Shown in pieces: positions 16,220-24,560 of a stretch of 51,832 nucleotides of DNA. The position numbers and the translations under genes were made by a program. The notes under the pieces are model-generated. The model did not search any database and was not told where the DNA came from. It saw only the letters and a program-made list of their open reading frames with translations. This stretch comes from Brooklawnia sp937867175 (GTDB lineage: Bacteria; Actinomycetota; Actinomycetes; Propionibacteriales; Propionibacteriaceae), in the NCBI GenBank assembly GCA_036821905.1, contig DAISIR010000018.1, positions 1 through 51,832 of the forward strand, in the 5' to 3' direction. Within the stretch, counting starts at the first letter, position 1. Every line of letters begins with the position of its first letter.

Positions 16220-19200
16220 ATGCTGGTTTTGCACGGCTACTGGTCCGGCACCGGACTCAGCCTGTGGGCCGAGGACTCCGAACTGCCGGTCACCAGTCCC
16301 AGTCAGGCGCTGCGCACCGCCCGGCCGCACCCGTTCGCGGTGCCTGCCGCAAGCCTGGCAAACACGGTGCCCGCCGAACCCGGGAGCGCCGAACTGCGCC
16401 TGCCGTCGCTGCGTCGCACCCCGCTCGACTCGCCCGAACTCATCCGCCTGACGCCCCGGCAGGCCGCCCGGTCGGTGCCGACCCTGCTGCCTTGGACGGT
16501 ACCGGTCGTCCGCCTCGACCCGGCCGCGGCGCTGACCTGGCTGACCGACCCTGGCCAGGCCGAGGCCAGACTCGGGGCGTCCATCACCTACCTGCGTGAT
16601 CTCGCCCGCTTCGCCCGGGAACTCACCGAGCGCGGTCGCGTCCTGCCTGCGCTGGAGTGGGACGACGCCGGTCCGCTGGCGGTCTGGCGGCCTGTCTTGC
16701 AGGGGCCGGACGTGTTGGCCTATCAGCAACTGGTTACCGCGCTGCCGCCGGTCTGCCGTGCCGCAGCTGGCCAGCCCGGTGCCCACGCCATCGTCGAACC
16801 GGCGCTGCACCAACTGGTCGATGCCGCCGTACGCGACCGCCTCACCGAGCAGGGGTCGCTGCTGCCGCGGCGGACGGGTCGGCGTCCCAAGGTCGAACCG
16901 GTCGCCGAGGCGTGGCTGGCCGCCCTGACCAGCCCGGATGGCCGGTTTCAGGCCGATCACGACGACTTGGTGGCCCTCCGGGAGGCACTTCGGCCCTGGG
17001 ATGAGGTGGGATCCGACGAAGTCGGTCCGGCCCGGGCCACCTTCAGGTTGGTCGAGGCGCCCGAGACGGTCGAGACCGCGCCGGACGCCGGCGAGCCGGC
17101 CTTGACCAATTGGCGGGTGGAGTTCCTGCTGCAGTCCGCCACCGACCCCAGCCTGCTCATCCCCGCCGCGCAGGTCTGGGAGGACGCCGGCACCCTGCAA
17201 CGCTGGGTGGCCCGTCCCCAGGAACTCCTGCTCACCGACCTCGGCCGGGCCAGCCGCGTCTACCCGAACCTCGCCTTCGGGCTGCGCAGGTCGCGTCCCG
17301 AACACCTCGACCTGGACGCTGCCGGCGCCTACGAGTTTCTGACCACGGCGGCTCCCGCGCTGGACGAGGCCGGCTTCGGGGTGCTGGTGCCCAACTGGTG
17401 GCAGCTGCGCCGCCGGATCGGCCTGAAGCTGACTGCGAAAACCCCTAGCGACGCCGCCGAGCAGAAGTCACGGTTCAGCCGTGAGCAGCTGTACGAGTTC
17501 GACTGGCGCCTGGCCGTCGGCGACGAGTCGCTCACCGACGAGGAGATCAATCTGCTCGCCGCCGCCAAGGCGCCGCTGGTGCGGCTGCGCGGTCAATGGG
17601 TCGCCATCGACCCGGAACAACTGCGCCGGGGCCTGGAGTTCCTGGCCAGCGAGGGCCGCGGACGCGCCAGCGCCGCCCGCATCCTGACGCTGGCCGCCGC
17701 CCACCCCGACGACAATGAGCTGCCGATGGAGATCGCCGGCATCGCGGCCGACGGTTGGCTGGGCGACCTGCTGGCGGGCACGACGGCCCAGCAGATCGAC
17801 ACGATCACCCCGCCAGATTCCCTGCACGCACAGCTGCGGCCCTACCAGCAGCGCGGCTTGTCGTGGCTGGCCTTCCTATCCCAGGTAGGGCTCGGCGCCT
17901 GTCTGGCCGACGACATGGGCCTGGGTAAGACCCTCCAACTGCTCGCCCTGGAAGTGACCGAGCGGGTCGAGCCGGCCGGCCCCAGCCTGCTGCTCTGCCC
18001 GATGTCGCTGGTCGGCAACTGGCAGGCCGAGGCCCGCAAGTTCGCCCCCGACCTGCGTGTCTACGCCCACCACGGGCCGCAACGGCTGCGCGGCCAGGAC
18101 CTCACCGACCAGCTCGCGCGCACCGACATCGTCGTCACCACCTACGGCACCGCCACCCGCGACCTGGACGAACTGGCCGAGATCGACTGGAACCGGGTGG
18201 TGCTGGACGAGGCCCAGGCCATCAAGAACCGCCACTCGCGAACCGCCAAGGCCGTGGGCCGGCTGCGCGGGGAGCATCGGGTGGCGCTCACCGGCACCCC
18301 GGTGGAGAACCGGCTGGGTGAATTGTGGTCGATCATGGACTTCCTCAACCCCGGGCTGCTCGGCTCGGCCGAGAAGTTCCGAACCAGGTACGCGATCCCG
18401 GTCGAGCGGCACGCCGATTCTGCCGCCGCAGCCAGGTTGCGGCAGGTGACCCGGCCGTACCTGCTGCGGCGCGTGAAGACCGATCCGACCATCATCGACG
18501 ACCTGCCCGACAAGATCGAGATCAAGCAGTACTACCGGCTGACCAGCGAGCAGGCGTCCCTCTACCAGTCGGTGGCCGACGACATGATGGCCAAGATCGC
18601 CGGCTCCGATGGCATCGAGCGCCGCGGCAACGTGCTCGCCGCGATGACCAAGCTCAAGCAGGTCTGCAACCACCCCGCCCAGCTGCTACACGACCGTTCC
18701 CCGGTCGGACGCCGCTCCGGCAAGGTGATTCGCCTTGAGGAGATCATGGAGGAGATTCTCGCCGAGCAGGACCGGGTGCTGCTGTTCACCCAGTACACGT
18801 CGTTCGCCGAGATGATCGTGCCGCACCTGGCCGCCAGGTTCGGCACCGATGTGCTCTACCTGCACGGTTCCACCACGCGGGCCGCCCGGGAGCAGATGGT
18901 CGCCCGCTTCCAGTCCGGGGACGGGCCGCCGGTCTTCGTGCTCTCACTGAAGGCAGGTGGCACCGGGCTCAACCTCACCGCCGCGAACCATGTCGTCCAT
19001 CTCGACCGGTGGTGGAACCCGGCCGTGGAGAACCAGGCCACCGATCGGGCCTTCCGGATCGGGCAGACCCGCAACGTCCAGGTGCGCAAGTTCATCGGCA
19101 GCGGAACCCTGGAGGAGAAGATCGACACGATGCTGGACGAGAAGGCGGCGCTGGCGGATCTGGTCGTCCGCGACGGCGAGAGCTGGCTGACCGAACTGTC

Positions 19201-19255
19201 CACCGGTGATCTGCGTGAGCTTTTCGCCTTGTCGGAGGGAGCCGTCGGTGAGTAG
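16220..19255 (+). CDS. SNF2-family helicase (HelZ-like)
   Basis: A 1011-residue DEAD/DEAH-box ATPase of the bacterial SNF2 class. Residues 1-540 hold the N-terminal region typical of the mycobacterial HelZ group (VLVPNWWQLRRRIGLKLTA in its centre). The helicase core follows: motif I DDMGLGKT (564-571), motif Ia LLLCPMSLVGNW, motif II DEAQ (663-666), motif III LTGTPVENR, motif V LKAGGTGLNLT and motif VI QATDRAFRIGQTRNV. It probably remodels nucleic acid-protein complexes; its role in bacteria is not settled. The ATG at 16220 follows GGGAAGGAG. It overlaps the SWIM-finger gene, a pairing seen in many bacteria. Confidence 0.93.
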   Translation: MLVLHGYWSGTGLSLWAEDSELPVTSPSQALRTARPHPFAVPAASLANTVPAEPGSAELRLPSLRRTPLDSPELIRLTPRQAARSVPTLLPWTVPVVRLDPAAALTWLTDPGQAEARLGASITYLRDLARFARELTERGRVLPALEWDDAGPLAVWRPVLQGPDVLAYQQLVTALPPVCRAAAGQPGAHAIVEPALHQLVDAAVRDRLTEQGSLLPRRTGRRPKVEPVAEAWLAALTSPDGRFQADHDDLVALREALRPWDEVGSDEVGPARATFRLVEAPETVETAPDAGEPALTNWRVEFLLQSATDPSLLIPAAQVWEDAGTLQRWVARPQELLLTDLGRASRVYPNLAFGLRRSRPEHLDLDAAGAYEFLTTAAPALDEAGFGVLVPNWWQLRRRIGLKLTAKTPSDAAEQKSRFSREQLYEFDWRLAVGDESLTDEEINLLAAAKAPLVRLRGQWVAIDPEQLRRGLEFLASEGRGRASAARILTLAAAHPDDNELPMEIAGIAADGWLGDLLAGTTAQQIDTITPPDSLHAQLRPYQQRGLSWLAFLSQVGLGACLADDMGLGKTLQLLALEVTERVEPAGPSLLLCPMSLVGNWQAEARKFAPDLRVYAHHGPQRLRGQDLTDQLARTDIVVTTYGTATRDLDELAEIDWNRVVLDEAQAIKNRHSRTAKAVGRLRGEHRVALTGTPVENRLGELWSIMDFLNPGLLGSAEKFRTRYAIPVERHADSAAAARLRQVTRPYLLRRVKTDPTIIDDLPDKIEIKQYYRLTSEQASLYQSVADDMMAKIAGSDGIERRGNVLAAMTKLKQVCNHPAQLLHDRSPVGRRSGKVIRLEEIMEEILAEQDRVLLFTQYTSFAEMIVPHLAARFGTDVLYLHGSTTRAAREQMVARFQSGDGPPVFVLSLKAGGTGLNLTAANHVVHLDRWWNPAVENQATDRAFRIGQTRNVQVRKFIGSGTLEEKIDTMLDEKAALADLVVRDGESWLTELSTGDLRELFALSEGAVGE

Positions 19256-20072
19256 TCACTTCTATCCGCCGTCGCGACCGCGGCCGGTCGAGGGCGGCAT
19301 CAAGGCGCGCAGCACGCGCGGCGACATCGCCCAGACCTGGTGGGGTGAGCGGTTCATCGCAGTCCTCGCCGAATCCGGCATGGGTGGGCGGCTGCAGCGC
19401 GGCAAGAGCTACGCCCGCAAGGGCCAGGTGATCTCGCTCGATCTTCAGGCGGGGGTGGTCAATGCCGTCGTCCAGGGCAGTCGGGTGCGTCCCTATCGGG
19501 TTCGGATCGGCGTGACTGCGTTCGGCAAGGCCGAATGGGCCGCGGTCGAGCAGGAACTGGCCGGGGACGCCTGGTATCTGGCGCGGCTGCTCGCCGGTGA
19601 GATGCCGGACGACATCGAGCAGGTCTTCGCGCGGCTCGGGCTCCGGTTGTTCCCGGCCGGGGCGGGCGACCTGTCGATGGACTGCACGTGTCCCGACTGG
19701 AGCGTGCCGTGCAAGCACCTGGCGGCCGCCATCTACCTGCTCGCCGAGTCGTTCGACGAAGACCCGTTCCGGATTCTCGCGTGGCGGGGACGCACCCGCG
19801 CGGACCTGCTCGCGAACCTGACCAATGCCACCCACTCGGACGCGGGGGACGGTGCGGGTGCCGGCGGCGATGAACCGGGGGAGAGCCCCGACGTCGCGCT
19901 CGAAGACCTGCTGGACGCATTCTTCGAGCTGCAGGGTGAACTGCCGCGGCCTGCCTCGCCGTCCGCCGCCGAGCTACTGGCGCAGCTGCCGGACGTCACT
20001 GTGACGGTTCGCGGGCATGGGTTGGTGGAGTTGTTGGCGCCCGCCTACCGGACCCTGCGTGCCCCGGCCTGA
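19248..20072 (+). CDS. SWIM zinc-finger protein, helicase partner
   Basis: A 274-residue protein with a SWIM zinc finger, CxC then CxH, in SMDCTCPDWSVPCKHLAAAI (about residues 143-162). The N-terminus FYPPSRPRPVEGGIKARS and WWGERF are typical of SWIM proteins found behind SNF2 helicases. A Gly/Asp-rich linker near residues 200-220 precedes a helical C-terminus. The start is GTG 19248, after GGAGGGA, inside the end of the helicase gene (8-bp overlap), so the two are translationally coupled. The zinc finger may give the helicase nucleic-acid or protein contacts. Confidence 0.9.
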   Translation: MSSHFYPPSRPRPVEGGIKARSTRGDIAQTWWGERFIAVLAESGMGGRLQRGKSYARKGQVISLDLQAGVVNAVVQGSRVRPYRVRIGVTAFGKAEWAAVEQELAGDAWYLARLLAGEMPDDIEQVFARLGLRLFPAGAGDLSMDCTCPDWSVPCKHLAAAIYLLAESFDEDPFRILAWRGRTRADLLANLTNATHSDAGDGAGAGGDEPGESPDVALEDLLDAFFELQGELPRPASPSAAELLAQLPDVTVTVRGHGLVELLAPAYRTLRAPA

Positions 20073-20080
20073 CGGCCGGG
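20063..20080 (+). terminator. GC hairpin at the end of the SWIM gene
   Basis: CCCGGCC and GGCCGGG pair perfectly around TGAC, spanning the stop codon of the SWIM gene. There is no T-run, as is common for GC-rich actinobacterial terminators, so termination is likely but not certain. Confidence 0.35.
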
Positions 20081-20177
20081 CCCGGCGAATCCACCACGAC
20101 CTGCCCGGCGTCCGGGCCCGGGATCGCCGCGCCGATGCGCTGCCCCCCGGACGCCCACCGCGTGGCAGACTGCTGGC

Positions 20178-21101
20178 ATGCAGGCCGACACCCTTGAGTC
20201 CCCCTCTCCGCACGATGCCGAGCGGGCCGCACTGAGGGCATCGCTGGTCGCCACAGGTGCGCTGGCTGTTGTCGCGGTGGTCTGGGGATGGTTCGCGGGG
20301 TCGCAGGTGATGCTGTTGGACGGCGTGTACGCGACGATCGGGATGATCCTGACGTGGCTGTCGCTGGGGGCGTCCCGGATGGCGCAGGTGCCGGCGAACG
20401 CCCGCTATCCCTATGGCCGGGAGGCGCTGGTGCCGTTGGCGATTGCACTGCAGGGCTTCGCGCTGTTCGGGACACTGACATACGCCGCAATCGAGGCAGT
20501 GCGGGTAATCCTGGTGGGCGGGTCCGAGGTTGCGGCCGGTTCACTGCTCGCGTACGGGGCGGTGACGGGGGTGGCCTGCCTGCTGCTGTGGCAGTACTTG
20601 AGGCGCGCCGACGCCGACTCCGACCTCTTGCAGGCCGAGGCGAGGCAGTGGCTGGCGTCCGCGGCGTTCAGCTTGGTGGTCGTGGCGGGCGCGGCGTTGG
20701 CGCTGGCGTTGCGGGCGCTCGGTTTCGTCGCGCTGGAACCCTTCATCGACTCGGTGCTGATCCTGGTCGGCTGCGTGCTGCTCGTGCCCCAACCGGTGGC
20801 GCTGGTGCGGTCGGCGCTGCGGGAGCTGCTGGAGGGGGCGCCGCGCCCCGAGGTCCAGGAGACGGTGCAGGCGGCGCTGGCCGAAGTCAGTGGACACCAT
20901 GGATTGGCTGATCCGGTCGTGCGCATGACCAAGATGGGACGCAAGCTCTACGTGGACGCGGTCTATCTGGTGCCTGCGGGGCAGTGGACCGTCGACCGGC
21001 AGGACGATATCCGTCTCGACCTTGCTGGCGCCCTCCAAGGGCTGCCCTACGAGCCGTGGCTTTCGGTCGAGTTGACCACGCAGGCCGACCGTTTGACCTG
21101 A
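20178..21101 (+). CDS. Cation diffusion facilitator-like transporter
   Basis: A 307-residue protein with about six hydrophobic segments in the CDF arrangement, starting MQADTLESPSPHDAERAALR. SQVMLLDGVYATIGMILTWL corresponds to helix 2 with the conserved Asp, and LQAEARQWLASAAFSL to helix 5. The usual HxxxD zinc ligands of helix 5 are changed here (Glu and Ser at the expected positions), so metal choice may differ from Zn. PYGREALVPLAIALQGF is typical of the family. The cytosolic C-terminal domain of about 90 residues is present. It is followed by a His-rich EamA permease in the same direction. Confidence 0.75.
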   Translation: MQADTLESPSPHDAERAALRASLVATGALAVVAVVWGWFAGSQVMLLDGVYATIGMILTWLSLGASRMAQVPANARYPYGREALVPLAIALQGFALFGTLTYAAIEAVRVILVGGSEVAAGSLLAYGAVTGVACLLLWQYLRRADADSDLLQAEARQWLASAAFSLVVVAGAALALALRALGFVALEPFIDSVLILVGCVLLVPQPVALVRSALRELLEGAPRPEVQETVQAALAEVSGHHGLADPVVRMTKMGRKLYVDAVYLVPAGQWTVDRQDDIRLDLAGALQGLPYEPWLSVELTTQADRLT

Positions 21102-21233
21102 GCCCCCGGTGGTGGGTGTTTCTGCTCCCCAGGTTCCGACGGGACCCGTTCGCGTCCCCGCCACGCCGGGATATCGTGGCACTGCCACCGGCGGCGCAAC
21201 CAGCCGCCAGCCAAAGCGGGCAGAGGTGATCTT

Positions 21234-22337
21234 GTGGGGCGTATCGCCGTCGGAGACCGCGGAGTGCAGGCCGCGCTGGGTGCCGCCGTCCTGTTCGGTG
21301 CCGGGACGCCGCTGGCGAAGCTGTTGCTGGCCGCCGATGTGAGCCCTTGGCTGTTGGCAGGCCTGCTCTACGCCGGGTCGGGGGTCGGGCTTGGCCTTTA
21401 CCGGCTGATTCGGCGTCCCGGCCGGGTGCGGATCGTCCCCGGCGAACTGCCCTGGCTGGCCGGCGCGATCTTCTTCGGCGGATTGGCCGGGCCCGTCCTG
21501 CTGATGCTCGGCCTGGCGAACATGCCGGCGTCCGGGGCGTCCTTGCTGCTGAATGCCGAGGGTGTGTTCACCGCAGTGCTTGCCTGGGCGGTCTTCAGGG
21601 AGAACGTCGATCGCCGCGTCCTGCTCGGGATGGTGGCGATCGTCGCCGGCGCGAGCGTGCTGAGCGTCCCGTCGACCGCCAACTTCGGCAGCCCGTGGCC
21701 TGCGCTGGCGGTCCTCGGTGCCTGCCTGTGCTGGGCGCTGGACAACAACCTGACCCGCAAGGTGGCCCTCAACGACGCGATGTGGCTGGCGGCGGTCAAG
21801 GGGGGAGTGGCTGGGCCGATCAATTTGGTGCTCGCGTTCATTGCCGGGTCGGCGCTGCCGGGTGCGGCGAACATCGCCGCGGCGATGGTGGTGGGGTTGT
21901 TCGCCTACGGGGTCAGCCTGGTGCTGTTCATCATCGGCATGCGCCATGTCGGCACGGCCCGGGCGGGCGCCTACTTCTCGGTCGCCCCGTTCTTCGGGAC
22001 GCTGCTGGCACTGGGGTTGGGTGAACCGCTGACCTGGCAGGTGGGCGTTGCCAGCTTGCTGATGGGCCTTGGGGTCTGGTTGCACCTGACCGAGGTCCAC
22101 GAGCACCCGCACACCCACCAGCTGATCACCCATGAGCATTGGCACGTCCACGACGAGCACCACCAGCACGAACACCAGCCGGGACAGGAGGCTCCCCGGG
22201 GTGCGGGGCACAACCACCTCCACACCCACCAGGCGCTGACCCACACCCATCGGCACTACCCGGACGCCCACCACCGCCACCCGCACCCCGGCGGCGAGCA
22301 ACCTCCGCACGAGCAGTCGGTCAGTCCGGAACCTTGA
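21234..22337 (+). CDS. EamA/DMT permease with a His-rich tail
   Basis: A 367-residue protein. Residues 10-280 form ten helices in two EamA repeats (AVLFGAGTPLAKLLLA; ASGASLLLNAEGVFTAVLAW; VGTARAGAYFSVAPFFGTLL), as in drug/metabolite transporters. The final 80 or so residues are hydrophilic and extremely His-rich (HEHPHTHQ, HEHWHVHDEHHQHEH, HTHRHYPDAHHRHPH), a likely cytosolic metal-binding region for Ni, Co or Zn. The start is GTG 21234. Lying behind a CDF-like gene, it suggests a metal homeostasis pair, but the transported molecule is unknown. The tail is not part of the usual EamA family length of about 290 residues. Confidence 0.88.
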   Translation: MGRIAVGDRGVQAALGAAVLFGAGTPLAKLLLAADVSPWLLAGLLYAGSGVGLGLYRLIRRPGRVRIVPGELPWLAGAIFFGGLAGPVLLMLGLANMPASGASLLLNAEGVFTAVLAWAVFRENVDRRVLLGMVAIVAGASVLSVPSTANFGSPWPALAVLGACLCWALDNNLTRKVALNDAMWLAAVKGGVAGPINLVLAFIAGSALPGAANIAAAMVVGLFAYGVSLVLFIIGMRHVGTARAGAYFSVAPFFGTLLALGLGEPLTWQVGVASLLMGLGVWLHLTEVHEHPHTHQLITHEHWHVHDEHHQHEHQPGQEAPRGAGHNHLHTHQALTHTHRHYPDAHHRHPHPGGEQPPHEQSVSPEP

Positions 22338-22370
22338 CCTGCGCCCTCGGCCAGCGCGGGCGGCCGGTCG

Positions 22371-23045
22371 TCAGGCGCCGAGGCGGAGCCGGCAGGTGCC
22401 CGGCCCGCTGAACGGCTGCAACTTGGCCCGCCCCGGCTGGCCCCACGACTCCAGCGCCCCGTCGATCAGTCCTTGGTGGACCCCGCAGATCACGGCCGGG
22501 TGTTCGCGGGCCTCCTCGACGAACGGGCAGGTGTGCAGGACGATCGCGTCCGTCCCGGATTCGGGGCTGAAGTCGAGGTCTGCGAGCAGTTCCAGCAGCC
22601 GTTCTCCGGTGTCGGAGGGCAGCTCGTCGTCGCGTGCCCGGCCGATCAATTCGGCGGCCCACGCCCGGCCGACCTGGCGCGCCTCGTCGACGTCCCCGCT
22701 CGCCGCCAGGTGTGCGGCGAAGGCGTGCGCCAGCCCCCGGTAGTCGCTACCCGTCCGTCCGGCGAGTGCCCGTCGTCCGGCCGCCGTGATGCGATAGCGC
22801 AGCGCAGGACGCCCGCGTCCGCTCGGCTTGCTGGGTGCGCTGGCGACCAGGCCGTCAGCCAGCAGGCCGTCCAGGTGCGCCCGGCTGCCGTTGGGATGGC
22901 CGCCCAGCCGAGCGGCCACCTCGGCCACGGTCACCCCGGGGTCGGCGGCGTCGGCGACCACCGAAAGGACCCGCTGCCGGGCATCGCCAAGCTGGCCCCG
23001 ATCTTGGGCGACCGGGGCGGGTCCGGGATTCGCCTTGCCTGCCAC
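22371..23045 (-). CDS. Cys-containing HTH regulator of the nitrite module
   Basis: A 224-residue regulator with an N-terminal winged helix (residues 22-95; VAEVAARLGGHPNGSRAHLD then GLVAS and GRPALRYRI) and a C-terminal domain with Cys173 and Cys187 in LHTCPFVEEAREHPAVICGV plus Cys218 near the end. This layout is like SufR-type regulators, whose C-terminal Cys residues bind an iron-sulfur cluster. Such a cluster would be a natural NO or oxygen sensor next to a nitrite reductase. It diverges from the DUF2249-NirK operon over a 69-bp region with an inverted repeat. DNA-binding call is firm; cluster binding is inference. Confidence 0.85.
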   Translation of the reverse strand: MAGKANPGPAPVAQDRGQLGDARQRVLSVVADAADPGVTVAEVAARLGGHPNGSRAHLDGLLADGLVASAPSKPSGRGRPALRYRITAAGRRALAGRTGSDYRGLAHAFAAHLAASGDVDEARQVGRAWAAELIGRARDDELPSDTGERLLELLADLDFSPESGTDAIVLHTCPFVEEAREHPAVICGVHQGLIDGALESWGQPGRAKLQPFSGPGTCRLRLGA

Positions 23046-23055
23046 GGTGTCAGCC

Positions 23056-23069
23056 TACTAGATTTAGTA
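23056..23069. promoter_or_regulatory. Inverted repeat between the regulator and DUF2249
   Basis: TACTA, GATT, TAGTA: 5-bp arms in the short region between the divergent starts, in an AT-rich patch unlike its surroundings. It is the best candidate operator for the HTH regulator at 22371-23045 and probably overlaps one or both promoters. Confidence 0.5.
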
Positions 23070-23114
23070 CGGCTGAACATGTAGAAAATCAGCAGACGAC
23101 GACAGGAGATATCC

Positions 23115-23423
23115 ATGACGACCACCGACCTCCCCGTGACCCAGACCAAGCAGGGCGGCTGCCAGTGTGGGCATGAGAACGAGGTTCTGCCCGAACTGGA
23201 CGCCCGCGAGTTGCCGCACGCGATCCGCCACGGCGCGATCCTGGGCGCCCTGGCCAGCCTGCAGCCGGGCACGGCGATGGTGCTGATCGCCCCGCACGAC
23301 CCGCTGCCGCTGCTCGGCCAGGTGTACGACATCTACGGGGACGCGATCGAGGTCGCCTACCTCGACCGGGCACCGCAAGCGGTGCGCCTTAAGTTGACCA
23401 AGACCCACGCGGTCTCCGAGTAA
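23115..23423 (+). CDS. DUF2249-family protein
   Basis: A 102-residue protein with the DUF2249 core LDARELPHAIRHGAILGAL and MVLIAPHDPLPLLGQV (residues 29-71), a small TusA-like alpha/beta fold. An N-terminal CQCGH gives two closely spaced Cys residues and a His that might bind a metal. DUF2249 genes regularly cluster with nitric-oxide-related genes such as NnrS and hemerythrin-like proteins. It heads the operon, with AGGAGATATCC before the ATG and a GTG start for the next gene 4 bp after its stop. Its biochemical role is unknown. Confidence 0.88.
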   Translation: MTTTDLPVTQTKQGGCQCGHENEVLPELDARELPHAIRHGAILGALASLQPGTAMVLIAPHDPLPLLGQVYDIYGDAIEVAYLDRAPQAVRLKLTKTHAVSE

Positions 23424-23426
23424 CCA

Positions 23427-24560
23427 GTGCACGCGTCCCCGATCGGCACTAGCCCGACGCGCCCGACCAGCACCCGCACGCCGGCGCTGCACCGAACCGC
23501 CCGCGGACGCCTCGTCCTGCTGGCGCTCGGCGGCGCCAGCCTGCTCGCCGGTCTGGACGCGGCACTGCTGCTGGTCGGGGTCTGGGCGCCGGTCGAGTCC
23601 GACCGGCTGCCCGGACTGCACGGCATGGTGATGGTGCTCGGCTTCCTCGGCACCGTCATCGCCTTGGAACGTGCTCAATCCTTGGGCCGCGCGTGGGGCT
23701 ACCTGGCGCCGGCGGTGCTCGCCGCCGGCAGCCTCGCGCTGGTCGTCGGCGCCCCGCCGCTGCTCGGCAAGCTGCTGCTGGTGCAGGGCTGCGGGTTCTT
23801 CGCCGCGGTCTATGTGGCGCTGTGGCGCCGGGCGCCGGTCGCGATGGTGGCCGTGCAGGTGCTGTCGGCGGTGCTGGCACTGTGCGCGGCGTTGCTTTGG
23901 CTGGTCATCGGGGTGGAGAACCTGCTCACCCTCCTCGCCGGCTTCATCGTCGTCACCATCGGTGCGGAGCGGGCCGAACTGGCCCAGCTGACCATGGGCC
24001 CCAAGGCGCCTGAACGCCTGGTCGCGCTGGCAGCCGCGCTGGTCGCGGCGATCCTGGCCAGCCTGCTGTGGCCGGCCATCGGCATGCGCGTCTTCGGCCT
24101 GGTCGTGCTCGGCTTCGCGGTCTGGCTGGCCCGCGACGACGTGGCGCGCCGTTTCATTCGCACCGACGGGCTGCGGCGTTACAACGCCGCCGCGCTGCTG
24201 GCCGGCTACTTCTGGCTGGCACTGGCCGGCGCGACCTGGCTGGTCAACGGTTACCCCGGCACCCAACCCGCCTACGACATAGTCATTCACGCCACGTTTC
24301 TCGGCTTCGCCGTGTCGATGATCCTGGCGCACGCGCCGATCATCTTCCCCGCGGTGCTCGGCCGGCCGCTGCCGTACCGGCCCATCTCATGGTTGCCGCT
24401 GGTCATGCTGCACGCCGGCCTGGCGGCCCGCGTCGTCGGCGACCTGAGCGGCAACAACGCCAGCTGGCAGGCCGGTTCGGTGATCACCGTGCTGGCGCTG
24501 CTGGCCTTCCTGATCGTCTCCGTCCTGCTGGTGGTGACCCATCGTGACCAGCACAGGTAG
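23427..24560 (+). CDS. NnrS-like integral membrane protein
   Basis: A 377-residue protein with about 12 hydrophobic helices. LPGLHGMVMVLGFLGTVIAL (residues 55-74) and HATFLGFAVSMILAHAPIIF (290-309) carry the conserved His and Gly pattern of NnrS-like heme/copper membrane proteins, which protect cells from NO-derived stress. The start is GTG 23427; the first 30 residues are polar. It overlaps the next gene by 17 bp, so the two are coupled. The next protein's membrane half resembles it, suggesting a heteromeric membrane unit. Confidence 0.78.
   Translation: MHASPIGTSPTRPTSTRTPALHRTARGRLVLLALGGASLLAGLDAALLLVGVWAPVESDRLPGLHGMVMVLGFLGTVIALERAQSLGRAWGYLAPAVLAAGSLALVVGAPPLLGKLLLVQGCGFFAAVYVALWRRAPVAMVAVQVLSAVLALCAALLWLVIGVENLLTLLAGFIVVTIGAERAELAQLTMGPKAPERLVALAAALVAAILASLLWPAIGMRVFGLVVLGFAVWLARDDVARRFIRTDGLRRYNAAALLAGYFWLALAGATWLVNGYPGTQPAYDIVIHATFLGFAVSMILAHAPIIFPAVLGRPLPYRPISWLPLVMLHAGLAARVVGDLSGNNASWQAGSVITVLALLAFLIVSVLLVVTHRDQHR

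Noticed and set aside
16070..17305. Extension of the ABC-like ATPase frame upstream over the helicase gene
   Set aside because: The upstream half is antisense to the helicase coding region and shows no domain; the ATPase likeness begins only after 16060.
20541..22310. 589-codon minus-strand frame opposite the CDF-like and EamA genes
   Set aside because: Antisense shadow with no hydrophobic or family pattern; plus-strand proteins have clear transmembrane repeats.
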